Shown here: piece by piece, positions 1 to 11,702 of the stretch | Layout of the letters: each line of letters begins with the position of its first letter | How positions within the stretch are numbered: position 1 is the stretch's first letter | Assembly (NCBI GenBank): GCA_030340625.1 | Contig: JAOPHQ010004852.1 | Coordinates: forward strand, 124,001-188,000 | Direction: 5' to 3' | Length of the DNA: 64,000 bases | From: Merluccius polli | Lineage: Eukaryota > Chordata > Actinopteri > Gadiformes > Merlucciidae | The notes under the pieces: model-generated | Database searches by the model: none | What the model was told of the DNA's origin: nothing | The model's input: the letters and a program-made list of their open reading frames with translations, nothing else | Position numbers and translations under genes: made by a program

Positions 1-685
1 CACACACACAATCAGCCCATGCTTACTGGGGAGTGTCCTGGCGCAGTGTTTAAAACTGTACTATGACAGACTTGCAGATAGAAATGAACCAAAGCTGTTA
101 TTACCCAACTTGAAAGGATGCTGGATTATTTGCCTTGTGATAATTGATTTTACATTGACCTTTGTTAATAAGTGGTATCTGTTTTTGGGCAACTGGACTA
201 TGGCTATCTTTTAACAACCTCTGATTGGATTACATTGGTTTATTTCATGCTTCTTCAAGTAGAACCAAATGATTCCTTTTTACCTCATCGCCTGGTGCAA
301 TTGCTTTTCTAGTGAATAGTGAGGATCCATTTTTTTGGATTAAGTGTGTGTGTGGGAGAGAGAGACTACCTTTCCTCCATGTTCATGTCATGCATGTCAA
401 TGCAATGCAAAGACAGTGTTGTAAGTATACCTTCCAAGTACACAAAACAATCGTTCTGTTTCCATTGCAGAATTGAATTTCAATTTAGTTGTCTTTGCTG
501 AAAATACAATGCAATTTGTCTGTATCACATACACTCATTATCCTGTATACTGAAATATATACAGAGTACATAAGCACACAGATGCTTGCATATTTTTCCA
601 CTTACCCACCATCAAATTAACATTTCATGACCCTAACCTCTATTTTTGCTGACAAATCGTCGGTAGGCCTATATTACGAGTTGGG
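1..685. other. non-coding stretch, nothing recognised
   Basis: The stretch opens with a short CA repeat and continues as AT-rich unique-looking DNA. Short open frames here have no recognisable domain and no exon-like borders. I see no element ends or TSDs. Confidence 0.5.
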
Positions 686-895
686 ATGAGAACGGGTTGT
701 CTGCCGAAACCGTCAAGTCTAAATCATGCGATAGGCGCGCACGATGACATCCTCACAGCATGCACACGGGCTGTGTGTGGACTCGGGTCTGCGGCTGAGT
801 CCGCGGCCGGGTCCGCGGGTCCGGTGCTGGGTCCGCGGCTGGCGGGTCCGGTGCTCCCCCCCCCCCCCCCCCCCCCCGTTGACAATCGCGCCGAA
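686..895. repeat. GC-rich block ending in poly-C tract with GTTGACAATCGCGC
   Basis: A GC-rich segment of repeated GGGTCCG(C/G)GG-like words runs into a C-tract at about 856-877, followed by GTTGACAATCGCGC. The reverse complement of that end is the same module (GCGCGATTGTCAAC plus a G-tract) that forms the tandem array inside the hAT MITE at 8793-9239. This is probably a fragment or relative of that element. No ends or TSD are visible, and open frames across it are low-complexity artefacts. Confidence 0.5.
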
Positions 896-899
896 TGTA

Positions 900-2877
900 G
901 AGCATATTGTAATGCAGCGTTGAATGGATGAATAGCTTACATAAGGGTCCCCAGCACTTTTCAAACCACACTCAAGCTTATGGTTATTGTCCCCACCACT
1001 TCTAAAACCAAACTGACGCCACTGACCACATAGACCAAGAATCGCAGGGTGATCATTAGTCGCTCTTAGTCACAGTAGTTTGTGTTTTGTCTTATAATAG
1101 CCTATAAGGTACAATGTCATCAGCCAAGTTGTGAAATTATTGGGGGAGTCTCGTAACATTGATAAAAGCAGGCTTGTCCCCATTCTCAAGTTCAAGGCAC
1201 AGCGTGGCATAAACCCCTGCTCTTGCTGCGTGTGTACCCGTGTGTGTGTATGTGTGCTTATGTGGCCGTTTTAACCTTGTAAACGTCATTTTCCGACCAA
1301 TTTTATTTGATTCACGTAGCGGGGAGGGCCTAGGAGAATTTTTTTGAGCCGGGGGGAGGGCCCCGGAAAAAAAAAAATTACCAGGGGGGAGGGCCAGGCA
1401 GAACAATTTTAACCCGATCGTCTGGCGACCGGCCCTCCCCCCCCGCTAAATATCGTACAGTCCCTTACAGATTTTAGGCCACCAAACTCCCAAGCGACGA
1501 CTTCAGGCCTCTGATGGGTCTTTGGTTTAAATTCATATTGTATGGTTGCAGTGCTGAGTGTGGGCCCATATGTTTATATTTTGATTTAATTCATGTTCTG
1601 TAATAACATGGACATTACATTTATTTGTGTAAAAGGTTCTAAAAGGCCAACAACCCAACAACATCTGATGTTGGGTGGGTATACCATATATTTTTTCTTT
1701 TGAAACAGTTTATGCTTAAATTTGGACTGTGTTACTCACTGGCATGCAACAAATGTATAAATGGTCAATGTATGTATTTTCTTTTTTTTTATGTGGATGT
1801 TTGCCTGATTCATTGGTATTTGTTTATACCTAGGGCTACTGCAGTTAAACCTGTTTGAATAGGATCTGCGTTGTGAAAAGCAATTTGAGATTACAGGTGT
1901 GTGTGGCTGTCATTTACACCAGTCTGAGCTGTAATTGAGGTTGCCCTTGGGCTTAGAGAGTGGTAAGCTACAACACCTCAGTCAAACGCAATTACAGAAC
2001 TCATTCAAGGTGTGCATATGTCACATTTACCTGTGCAAAAACACAAATCTAAGAAACACTAATGAAGAATTACACAACAAATATGACCATTATGATCCTC
2101 AGTGCAACAATGTGTGCCAGTTCCTGTTGTTTATTCCACCATTGAATGTGAAAAACAATAAAATGTGTGAATTCATTTATTTTGTAGCACTAAAGCCAAT
2201 AAACAGGTCAAATCTGAATATAAATGGATGCTTTCTCTGTGGCCGTTATGGAAAGGGTAACAAACATTTCACCTATGTTAACAAAGAACAATATTGGCAA
2301 CTGAACTTCAGTTTAATATGGCACTTTACAGTTACTTGTTGGTAACAATTTTTGTGCAGCCCAAATTTATGATTTCTAATACATTATAATACACTATCAA
2401 ATGAATAACAATTTACTACATGCTTCAAAACATGCACATAATTTTGTAGAAAGTGTTACACTTCACATCACAGACCCACAAACAGTGTTATTAGGACTTT
2501 AGAACTGCATGGAAGTATTTGGCTTTGGCTAAATATTAAAAAAAATGTTTGTTGACATTATTTAGAAGAGGCTAAATGCACACAGCTGGTCTTAACTATG
2601 CACCACTTAACCATTTCTAATCTACTGTCTAAACTTAACCAACACACAAACTTTTTTCAACAACTTTTTAAATGGCAAACTATATTCTTAAATGTAACCA
2701 TCTTAAAAAATAAATTGTGTGAAAAGGATTGACACCGACGATATTCAGCCCTAATGATCACTTTAACACAAAGTCAATGTCCATGCTGTGCAAGCTTATG
2801 TAAAACATTGCTTTCATGTCAAACGTTTGACGACCACTGTGGCCAACTACCGATGTTCGGATACATCAATTTGAGAT
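900..2877. other. non-coding stretch with G/A-rich patch
   Basis: No gene is supported. A G-rich patch with repeated GGGGGGAGGGCC words lies at about 1318-1440. The frame at 1935-2345 is AT-rich, has no domain and no splice context, and I treat it as chance. Confidence 0.4.
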
Positions 2878-3330
2878 CAGAGGTTGTGCTAGACTTTTTC
2901 GTTGTCCGTAATTTTGACTGACAGGGTCATAAAAATCCCGTCAATCTATTTTTACCGGTCACTTTAATTTTTTAAATGATAATAATGACATGTTCAATAG
3001 CATTTAATTTTAATTCATTTTTAATTAATATTCAGTCCAAACAAGCTGAACAAATAATCTGCACCGTGGATACACACATCAAGCAGAAGAATATGTAAGA
3101 ATATCGGCCGCCAGGCGATTTGCGTATAGTGGGGCTTGACTGTCATCACACGGATATTTCGCGTATAGTGGGTCTTGACGGTGATTCATCACCACAATGC
3201 GGGCGGGAGCGTTGATCCACTAGTCAACACGCGGGAGCTAGTTGATCCACTTGTCAACACGCCCCCAAGCGAACGAGTTTTCAAGGTGGCGCGATGTCGC
3301 GGATAATGCGCGTATAGTGGGGCTTCTAGT
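2878..3330. mobile_element. hAT-type element, partial copy of the 24651-25579 family
   Basis: It starts CAGAGGTTGTGCTAGAC and follows the left 200 bases of the complete element at 24651 almost base for base, including the repeated words about viral-like CAAGCAGAAGAATATG. It then enters the same GTGGGGCTTGAC / GTTGATCCACTAGTCAAC block. The right terminus seen in the complete copy is missing; a TAGGGTTGTGCCGAT sequence follows at about 3333, possibly another element's end. Confidence 0.65.
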
Positions 3331-3528
3331 AGGGTTGTGCCGATGGACGAGGAGTGATGGCTGACTGACACGATGGAGAGCCACCATCGTGATGCCACGC
3401 CCCCCTCGTCTGACACACACTAATCCTATAGTCTCTTCTATAGTTATTACCTAAACACTTTGCAGGGATTGCTCTGTAAATACATTGAAAATATAACTAA
3501 TGGTCCATATAAAGTGCTGTAAGTTAAC

Positions 3529-3881
3529 TAGGGCTGCCCCCTAATAGTCGGCTTAGTCGATCGACGGAGGCTTAGTCGAATATGTTTTCATTAGTCGAGC
3601 AAAAAGTAAAACATCAAAATAAGAAGGCATGAGCATCGCAAACCGAATACATCCGTGGTCGCAACAAGCCCTGATTTAACTAATCGCTGCAGGCATACTG
3701 ACCAATACATCTGGGCAGGTAAACACCGCTAGACACACGGGACTCATACCGGTGATCGCGGCTTTAGTTCCCCGTGTCTGATCGCTGTAATTCGGAGCGT
3801 GAATATCGGTTGAATATCTAATATCTTTCTAACTTTAAAAAACACTTTAGTATTTTTTAAAACGATAGTCGCACATCCCTA
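3529..3881. mobile_element. hAT-like MITE with TAGGG termini
   Basis: The left end TAGGGCTGCCCCCTAATAG is matched imperfectly in inverse at the right end (CACATCCCTA), and inner TAGTCG/CGACTA words are shared by both ends. The flanks (AAGTTAAC and GTAACTAC) do not form a clean 8-bp duplication, so the boundaries are less certain than for the other hAT copies. No coding sequence is visible. Confidence 0.5.
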
Positions 3882-3971
3882 GTAACTACGCCGTGAAGGT
3901 GAACCCTCCCGGACTCCGCTATTAACATGAACCGCTCCGCCGAAGGAGCCGCACATCCACACGCACCGGAC

Positions 3972-4428
3972 TAGCCTAGTCCTAACTAGACCTTCGTACT
4001 CATTTCATTCATACTAAAGGTCTAGCAGTGCTGTAGAGACAAACGATTTCTCACTTGAAGGCGGGTGCTGTTGAAGTTTAAAACCTATTGGCTCTGCCCA
4101 GTGCCACTCTGGATCTGCCTTAACCAATCGCTAACGTTTGGTCGTGACGTATTTCATGCGCCAGAAACCACGTTGCGCGCAGTATACAAACGGCAGATGC
4201 AGTGAGCATTAGCATTAGCCTGGTTCCGCCCGCCTCCGTACTTCCACTCAATAACTGAAATTCGCGCACGACCTATACGTCACTGTTCTCAGGCCGCGCC
4301 TCCTGTTCGCTGATTGGAAGGCACATTTGAGGGAAAAGAAATCGTTCTAACATACAGCACCGCCAGACCTTAGTACTGAAGTGAAATGAAAATTGAGCGG
4401 AAGTACGTAGGCGGGCGGAGCCAGGCTA
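3972..4428. mobile_element. 457-bp MITE with 9-bp TSD (TAGCCT family, copy 1)
   Basis: The ends are TAGCCTAGTCC and GAGCCAGGCTA, flanked by perfect 9-bp direct repeats GCACCGGAC at 3963-3971 and 4429-4437. An inverted, highly similar copy lies at 11703-12163. A different element at 35323 shares the terminal TAGCCTAG/AGGCTA and also has a 9-bp TSD. TSD length points to a Mutator-like transposase (9-10 bp is usual there), but no transposase is present to prove it. Confidence 0.85.
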
Positions 4429-4537
4429 GCACCGGACACCAAAATACAAACAAACATGTGTTCCATTTGATTGCGTTTAAATAAAGTTATGTGCAGTTAT
4501 ACGGTAAATACGATTATTAAAAGTGTTGGTCCATGCC

Positions 4538-4574
4538 GTTAATAGGCGGCCCGCTTCGTGGGCCGCCTATTAAC
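4538..4574. repeat. perfect 15-bp hairpin, 7-nt loop
   Basis: Arms 4538-4552 and 4560-4574 are exact reverse complements (GTTAATAGGCGGCCC) around the loop GCTTCGT. It is GC-rich and lies in non-coding DNA between two TAGCCT-family sequences. No element boundary could be tied to it. Confidence 0.85.
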
Positions 4575-4669
4575 GATGGAAATGCCCAGAACTAGCTTGC
4601 TCTGCTTGGGGGGGCATTGAAATTTGTAGGTGGGGCACACGGTGGAAACCACTAGTGGAGGGTCTGGGG

Positions 4670-4715
4670 TAGCCTGGCTCCGCCCGCCTACGTACTTCCG
4701 CTCAATTTTCAACTC
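4670..4715. mobile_element. orphan end of the TAGCCT 9-bp-TSD MITE family
   Basis: About 46 bases beginning TAGCCTGGCTCCGCCCGCC match the end of the MITEs at 3972-4428 (inverted) and 11703-12163 and then diverge. It is a single terminus without its partner, so it is a truncated copy. Downstream to 5440 the DNA is G-rich with a proline/serine-rich minus-strand frame (4745-5083) that I do not recognise. Confidence 0.6.
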
Positions 4716-5449
4716 AGCTTAGGTTAAACGCCCGTGCCGTCGTGTCAAAGAAATGCTTCGGGAAAGCAAAGACTCGGGAAAGCCTGAGAAGGTGCATTGT
4801 CATTCAAACCGGAGGCTGGGGAAGAGGCCGAGGGTGTATTGGTGCTTGTGGATTGGCCACTAGGCTGCGAGGCAGCCGCTAATTCGGTGGCGGTCGCCGG
4901 CATAGTGGGGCTTGTCTGTGTTGTATGCTGATTGGGGTTGTATGGTAAATGGTGGAAACGGTGCATAATGGTAGCGGATGACAGTGAGAGAGAACAAGGG
5001 AGAGGGAGCCAAAGATATTTTGATGAAGGGCTGTCAGGACGACTAGCTAAACACACAGAAGCACCAGGCAGCTGAGTTTGCAAAATTGTACGAACAGCAA
5101 AAGAGAAAGTATGAGAAGATTTGCAAAATGAAATGCTGTGTGCAGTGTCGCAGGGAGCAATAAATCAAAACAACAATGTAATTTACTAAATCTCCCAGAC
5201 CGAAGCAAAGAACAGAGCAAGCTAACTAGTAAGTAACTATAAGCAAGTGACTGACAGCAAACAGAGTAATATCTGATCGTAACAAAAACTTTTAGATACA
5301 TTTTATTTTATAGTTTGTGGATAAGGGGAGGGGTTTTCGACACAAGTAATTAGCTCAGTTTTATTTCTCTCCCTTGGACTTGGGATCTGGGGGGGCAGTG
5401 TGAATATTTGGGTGGGCATTGTCCGCCCATGCCTAGTTTCTGGCAGAGA

Positions 5450-6580
5450 AGGTGTTTAGCTGGCGTAGCGTGGACATGGCTTAAGCCACTAAAGCTTCAT
5501 GAAAATCTTGTAAGGCTGCATGTCTTTATAATAATTTCCCCTCACGGCTGGTGTAATGCCGGTTTTCTGACACTACACCACTACGGGTGCTCGAACCGGT
5601 AACCCGAGGATTGGAAGACAAATGCTCAATATTCGAAGCCAAATGAGCCATTAGAGGTGCATGGAGGAATGTCTTGACTCCATTACACTGATGCCAGAAC
5701 AATCCTTTAGTATTCATGTACATGCACCAAACATGGGCTAGTTATACTCTAGAATGTGAGAGGTGGAACCCTGCATTATCTATCATGCTTGTGTTTAATG
5801 TGTAGTTGTAGTATTTCCAATACATAACTACTTTGGCGATAAGGTCAAACATTAATAGGTCCTGTTTTTTGGTTTTATTTTTGTACTTTTTTTTTTTTCT
5901 TGTTCACTTGGGAATTAAATGGTTGCATTATTTGATGATCTCACAGGAAAAGGCCCCTATTATCTTGAGCGAAAACAACCTTGTGATTACCAGAAGACAA
6001 TGCTTTCATAACTCCATTTGATGTTGTGTTCGGCTTTTTAGCTAAGAATAGGTTTACTTTTACAAAAGGTTACCTTTAATTGATGGTAAAAATCAGCTTT
6101 AAAGACCACACTAATTGGGTCATCTCTGTGTGCAATAATAACAAAAATGCAGCATTCTAGTTTTTAATTGTAAAATTGAATGACTGTGTGTGTGTGCGAG
6201 ATAGTCTGGGAGTTGGTCCAAATCCACCCAGGGCCAATCAGGTCTGGCTTACCGGATGTAGGTTGTTGTCGCCCAATGGCAGGCTCTGGGCGGACTCTCA
6301 TGCCCGGTGTTAAAACGTTTTCTGACACGGCCCTTGTCAGTCTGAGTTGATTTGGCACATCTTTTAATTCTGGCAGCGGCATGCACTACTGACATTGACT
6401 TGACCAATGTACCATTCCACATCACACGAGCTTCTGTGATATTGGTTTAATAGCGTTATGCAAGAGCTACATACAGCTATTACATCGTCTGTGGTTTTAA
6501 CCAGTCCAGTGAGCTCCTCCAGAGCTAAAGTATAGGCAGGCTTCATCTCTAGCTCACCAATGCAAGTTATGTTTACTAAT
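5450..6580. other. non-coding stretch, nothing recognised
   Basis: Mixed composition with a T-tract near 5888-5900. No open frame has a domain or exon borders, and no inverted termini or TSDs were found. Confidence 0.4.
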
Positions 6581-6587
6581 AAAAGTG

Positions 6588-6716
6588 AGAGGGGGGATGT
6601 GGGGGGATTGAGAGGGGGATGTGGTGGAGTGAGAGGTGATGTGGTGAGTGAGAGGGGGATGTGGTGGAGTGAGAGGGGGATATGGGGGAATGAGAGGGGA
6701 ATGTGGTGGGAGTGAG
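6588..6716. repeat. GA-rich minisatellite
   Basis: About five to six degenerate copies of a roughly 20-24 bp unit built from GAGAGGGGGATGTGGTGGAGT. Minus-strand open frames across it (repeated HHIPLSLP-like peptide) are products of the repeat. Confidence 0.8.
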
Positions 6717-7263
6717 CAGGAGAGGTGTAGGGAAGTGTGATTATCTCTGCACCCCAGCTCCCCAGCTGGTATCTGCTCTCCACTCTCCATCTCCTCTCCT
6801 CCTCCTGCATCTCTGTTAGCGACGCACATAGTGGGGGTTGTTGCAAACCATGCTAGCTGTCATTTAACCCCATTTTGGCAAGTCATGCATACGACACCCT
6901 CAAATTAAGTAACATTTGAATGAACATTGGCAAACTGCCAGATTACTAGCCGATGGGCCAACTCCAAGCCTCATAGTGGATGCAAGTCGCCGTGCAATTA
7001 TGACAGACCTGTGTTTCTTTGTTTCTGCCAGGGCTTCCAGGTAATTTGTTGTGCTCTGTGGATTTTTGCATTTCAAGCCCCTAAGCTATGCACTTGGATG
7101 GGGCACTAGAGCAGTTAATGACTAAAAGGCAAAAATGTAATATACATACATGGTGACGCAAAAAAAATAACCACTTATTTCAATTATATGGTTCCAAGAG
7201 CAGGACATAACTAAAAATCAGCTGGTATGCACCAGGTCCTAAACTAAGGATAACATATCCCCC

Positions 7264-7597
7264 AAGGGCTGCAACCATTATTTTCGTTGTCGATTAAGTT
7301 AATGATATTGTTTTCCAATGAATCATTTTGTCTGTATATATATGTATATAATATAATATGTATATTGCTATAATAGCAAATGCCCATCACAAGTTACTAG
7401 AGTCCAAACTGATGTCTTAAATTAGCTTACTTTATCTGACAAGCAGCCAAGAAACGTATTCATTTTATAATGGTACAAGAACCAAATATTTTAATTTAAG
7501 CAGCATTAAGCACCAACGGTTTGGTATTTGTACTTTTAAACCATATTGATTATTAGTTAATTTTCTGTCGATCGATTTATCCACTGTTGCAGCCCTA
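7264..7597. mobile_element. 334-bp hAT MITE, TSD TATCC(C/T)CC
   Basis: The termini AAGGGCTGCAAC and GTTGCAGCCCTA are inverted repeats of the common TAGGGCTGCAAC hAT type. Flanking 8-bp repeats TATCCCCC (7256-7263) and TATCCTCC (7598-7605) differ at one base. The interior is AT-rich and non-coding, so the element would depend on a transposase supplied elsewhere. Confidence 0.8.
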
Positions 7598-7605
7598 TAT
7601 CCTCC

Positions 7606-8320
7606 AATGACAAACAACACCACGGTTGTCCTGTTATTTAACAATCAACAAAGCAATTTGTGGTTAAAGTACCAAATAATCTGGAGAAAATAGTTTTTAA
7701 AAGGATCTTGCATGCAATCAAAGACTTGAAGTCTCATTGTAGTACTTTGGAGGTATTTACAACAAATATTGAGTATTGCAGCTTTAAGTAGTTCAACCAT
7801 TGTTGTATGTTAATCTTTTTTTTTAAGTTATTCTGTCCATTGCATATTATTTTCAAATCGAGACAAGCTCAGATGGGAGGGAGTCATCTCTCCATCAAAG
7901 CTAGCCTTGTAGCATGATACAACAATAACACATAGTCCCTTTCTCTGTTACAGCTTTCTGTTAAATGAAAAAAACTTGAAAAAAAACTGTTTGGTCGCTT
8001 TCCATATGTTACACTAATTTCATTATTCAGCTCGGGCATCTACAACTTTCTGTTTGAGTGGAATTTCATCATGTTGTGCCTCAAAGCCATGAGTATGTAT
8101 CTGGGAAGTGTGACGCTGTTGAGAAAAGTAACAAAGGAAGTGTGGGTGCATAATAACTTTCTAGATGTTCATTCAGGTATGTACAGTATTTGGTCATCTC
8201 ACAATGAAAAAATGAAAAGACATGAATTTATCCTACAACGCTATATACTCTCCTAACTGCAGCTCATTAAAGTTTGACGTAATGGAGTGGATAAACATTC
8301 TTTACCAGTTATTCTATTGT
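7606..8320. other. non-coding stretch, nothing recognised
   Basis: AT-rich DNA without supportable genes. A C-tract at about 8329-8347 closes it. Small frames reading through the tract (proline or glycine runs) are artefacts. Confidence 0.4.
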
Positions 8321-8751
8321 GTTTCTCCCCCCCCCCCCCCCCCCCCCGTCTCTTCCAATCAGACATGTCAACTGTGCGGTTTGGGCAGCATGTTGTCAAG
8401 GCCTCTGCTGTATTCCTGCGGACGGAGTTATCCTTTGCAGTCGTCAACAGGAAGCCTGTGGTGCCTGGCCGTATCCTTTTTATCTTTCTGGAAGCTGGGT
8501 TGAGGGCCATTGGATTGCTAGGCTTCGCAGCAAAAGTCAAAGAGGTGCGCTCTCTTGAATGACAGGGATGTACTCCAAGGCAGGTAAGCACATGTTTTTC
8601 ATCCACCCTCTCCGCTCTCTGAACACTAAACCAGGACATTCTGTGCTTGATGGCAGAGTTTCTGTAGGCTGCCGTTGTTGCCTGGCAACAATGGCCAAGC
8701 ATTGGTGATGGTAAACCTGGTACCAAGGTCAACTCATCAGTCAGTTGTTTA

Positions 8752-8792
<41 letters not shown>

Positions 8793-8795
<3 letters not shown>

Positions 8796-9239
8796 GGCCG
8801 GCTCCAGCTAAGTTGGCGCCCTAGGCAAGTTTGTCGACCGGGGGGGGGGGGGGGGGGGGGCGGTGGTAGTGCGCGCTTGTCAACGGGGGGGGGTTAGTGC
8901 GCAATTGTCAATGGGGGTTGTCAATGGGGGGGGGGGGTGGTAGTGCGCGATTGTCAACGGGGCGGGGGGGGGGGGGGGTAGTGCGCGATTGTCAACGGGG
9001 GGGGGGGGGTTAGTGCGCAATTATCAATGGGGGTTGTCAATGGGGGGGAGCATGGTAGTGCGCGATTGTCAACGGGGGGGGTTAGTGCGCAATTGTCAAC
9101 GGGGGGGGGGGGGGTAGTGGTAGTGCGCGATTGTCGGGGCCGTCGGACCTACGGGCGCCCAAGGGTGCCTCACGGCGCCCCCTGGATGTGCGGCGCCCTT
9201 AGCATTTGCCTATACCGCCTATGCCACGGGCCGGCCCTG
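8793..9239. mobile_element. 447-bp hAT MITE carrying a G-tract minisatellite
   Basis: The ends CAGGGCCGGCTCC and GGGCCGGCCCTG are inverted repeats, and both flanks are TATATATA, consistent with an 8-bp TSD inside a TA tract. The interior has about eight copies of TAGTGCG(C/A)(G/A)(A/T)TTGTCAA(C/T)GG with G-runs of varying length (8841-9135), a variable and potentially G-quadruplex-forming array. Gene-like frames across it have no domain. Confidence 0.85.
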
Positions 9240-9254
9240 TATATATATATATAG

Positions 9255-9957
9255 TGGCAACCTCGGGGAGGAGAAGAGGTGCCACCAGACCAGTATTGGG
9301 AAACAGTTGACTGTCCACACCAGTTTCACAATTAACCAAATTTATTGTCGATTCGGGAGAGGGGGAAAGAGGGGAAAACTCCGCCGCCGCGGAGGGGGGG
9401 GGGGGGTCGGTCCTGAGGGGGCTCAGGCTCTGGACTCGTCGTCGGGGGTTGAGCGTGGGGTTCGGTGCACGGGGTCGGGTTCTCAGACGGTCCAGGGTTC
9501 GGCAGGAGGGAGGGATGTCAGACAGGCGGGCTCTCAGACGGACCAGGGTTCGGCGGGCGGGAGGGATGTCAGACAGGCGGGGGTCGGTACACGGGCGGGT
9601 TCTCAGACGGTGCAGGGGTCGATCGGCCAACGGGGTTCTCCTGGGGAAAAGGGTCATACACAGCGTGTTTCTCTCTCTCACTCACTCTACTCACTACTAC
9701 CACCATACTGCTCTCCAGCTACTCCTTCCTCGTTTGGTCCACTTCTTCCAGCTCTTATCTTCTCTCCCCTCATTAGGGTGAGTGGCTGCAGCTGCTCCGC
9801 TTCCTGGTCTCGTTAGACGTCCATATATGGTCGTGTTTCCTTTAGACAGAGGGGAGAGTGAAAAGTGCTCTGCGGCCACCAGATGGCCTGGTGCAATATA
9901 CACCCCATCTACCACCTTCCCACATACCCTCCTCCTTACCTGTACCCGGCGGGCGCC

Positions 9958-9960
<3 letters not shown>
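9255..9960 (-). mobile_element. probable solo LTR, minus orientation
   Basis: Read on the minus strand it begins TGTGGCGCCCGCC and ends GGTTGCCA, with an AATAAA signal about 85 bases from the 3' end (plus-strand TTTATT near 9340). It holds a roughly 52-bp direct repeat (TCTCAGACGG...GACAGGCGGG) at about 9480-9600. It sits inside a TA microsatellite, so the TSD (ATAG/ATAT) is not decisive. No internal retroviral genes are attached. Confidence 0.6.
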
Positions 9961-9997
<37 letters not shown>

Positions 9998-10244
9998 ACA
10001 AGCACTGCAATGCAGTCAACAGCTATTTCAGTGTTTAAACTAGGGCAACATACCAAAAAGCTCTACCTACTAATAATAAAAGGTTGGTAATTAGATAATA
10101 GACTCCAGTTTCCTTTTAGTCGATCCATCATCCAGAATAGGGATTTTCTCTTTGCACCTATGCTGCTGTGCAATTGAATTGAAACTTTGTACAACGTACA
10201 AACCTTTTTTGTTTTATGATCATTTGAAGTACTCCCATACTTTA

Positions 10245-10299
<55 letters not shown>

Positions 10300-10300
10300 A
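10245..10300. repeat. (TATC)n microsatellite
   Basis: About thirteen perfect TATC repeats ending in TATATAT, directly abutting the target site of the hAT element at 10306. Confidence 0.95.
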
Positions 10301-10305
10301 TATAT

Positions 10306-11391
10306 TAGTGAATTAGTGATGGTTCGTTCGCGAACGAATCAGTTCGAACGAACGACTCTTTAAAGTGAACAAACTGACCTCGTTCGCCGCTCTCGTTCGA
10401 CTCGTTCGTCGTCGTTCGTCTCGTTCGCTGAGTCTCTGACGCGCTGCTGATTCGCGGCGCTGATTCGCGAGTCGCGAGTCATTCACTGACTGTGATTGAC
10501 TCGAGGACTGAGACGTCACGACTCACGAGAGCCAGTCAATCGTATTTAAATATCAGTGAAATGGTAAATGCATGCTGTCTTTGTATTTTCTGTGTCATGC
10601 CAGATTAATAATATATTTGAATGTCTCGTCAATCTGTCTCGTTCTTTCATGCTTCCTTCTCACGCACGCAACCCGGCCGGGACCCCCACCTTGGTGGATC
10701 TTGGTCTTGAGTGGGGGTGGCCAATGGCCATCTTCACAATAGTAAATAAAATATGCCCAGAATAAACACAACTGTACATCATTAACTTTAAAACTCATCA
10801 TTGCTAAATCAAGTCTATTATCTTGCTGATATATTAAACATCCAATAATCTACTATGCCCCCCCCCCCCCCCCGCATCCCGCTGCGTTTGGTTTGTCTAA
10901 CTTTTCCTTGAATTGGGGGAATGGGGCATTTCGATCCTGACATGTCATTATGCATACATTAAATAAATCTGTTGAACTCAAATTAAATACATATGTTAAC
11001 ATATTCAACCAGACACAATGTTGTATTTGCTATTATTCACACATTTATTAACACCATCAACCCCCCTCCCCCAGTTGGTTTGTCGGAGTTGAACTGTAAC
11101 TTGATCTCTGAATGGTAACTTAACTGCATTCGTGATTCGTTTGAATGTTGTGAACAAGGGAGGAGCCTCGGCTGGCATTCGCGAACGGCGAATGCATTCG
11201 CGATTCGCGAATGCATTCGCCGTTCGCGAATGAGAACGAGGGGCGGAGGGAGGAGCTGAGTCTGAACGACTGAACGAGTGAATGATTCACCGCTACCGGA
11301 AACACGACTGAACGAACGAACGAACGACTCTTTATGGCGAACTGAACGACGCGAACTGATTCGCGCAGACAAATCATGAAATCCATCACTA
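10306..11391. mobile_element. 1.1-kb non-autonomous hAT element, TTCGTTCG-rich ends
   Basis: The right end CCATCACTA mirrors TAGTGATGG, which is seen at 10314 after a short TAGTGAAT repeat. The flanks are both ATATATAT (10298-10305 and 11392-11399). Both subterminal regions are crowded with GAACGAAC/GTTCGTTC and GCGAA words in opposite orientations, plausible transposase-binding arrays. A C-tract lies at about 10858-10873. A partial copy is at 20731-21233. Arg/Ser-rich frames here are by-products of the repeats. Confidence 0.8.
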
Positions 11392-11702
11392 ATATATATC
11401 CTAGGGCTGGACGATTAATCGAAATTTGATCACGATTTCGATTTTGGCTTCTCACGATCATGAAAACACTGTAATCAAAGAAAAACGATTAATGTGCCGC
11501 CGCGCAAATTAAGGCCGCAGTATACTCGCCGTTCCCAAGCTGTCACGCAACAATGTGACGTCAAATGACGTAGATCTCGCCGGCGCGACAGGATTTTAGC
11601 CCGGTCGCGCCGTGTCGCGCACCTCTCTTTTTTTTCAGCGGCGCGCGACAAAGCGGAAACAGAAACACGGACGAGTTCGAAGGCACATTTTAATGCGCCA
11701 CC

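Larger units (their letters stand above)
8751..9992. repeat. (TA)n microsatellite split by two insertions
   Basis: TA repeats occur at about 8751-8792, 9240-9253 and 9961-9992. The two gaps are exactly a hAT MITE (8793-9239) and an LTR-like element (9255-9960). The simplest reading is one ancestral TA tract hit twice. Confidence 0.75.

Noticed and set aside
1935..2345. 136-residue plus-strand frame
   Set aside because: AT-rich, no recognisable motif, no initiation or splice context, nothing nearby to support a gene.
9199..9681. 160-residue minus-strand Arg/Pro-rich frame
   Set aside because: It lies over a GC-rich tandem repeat in a probable LTR, and other frames there are equally open.
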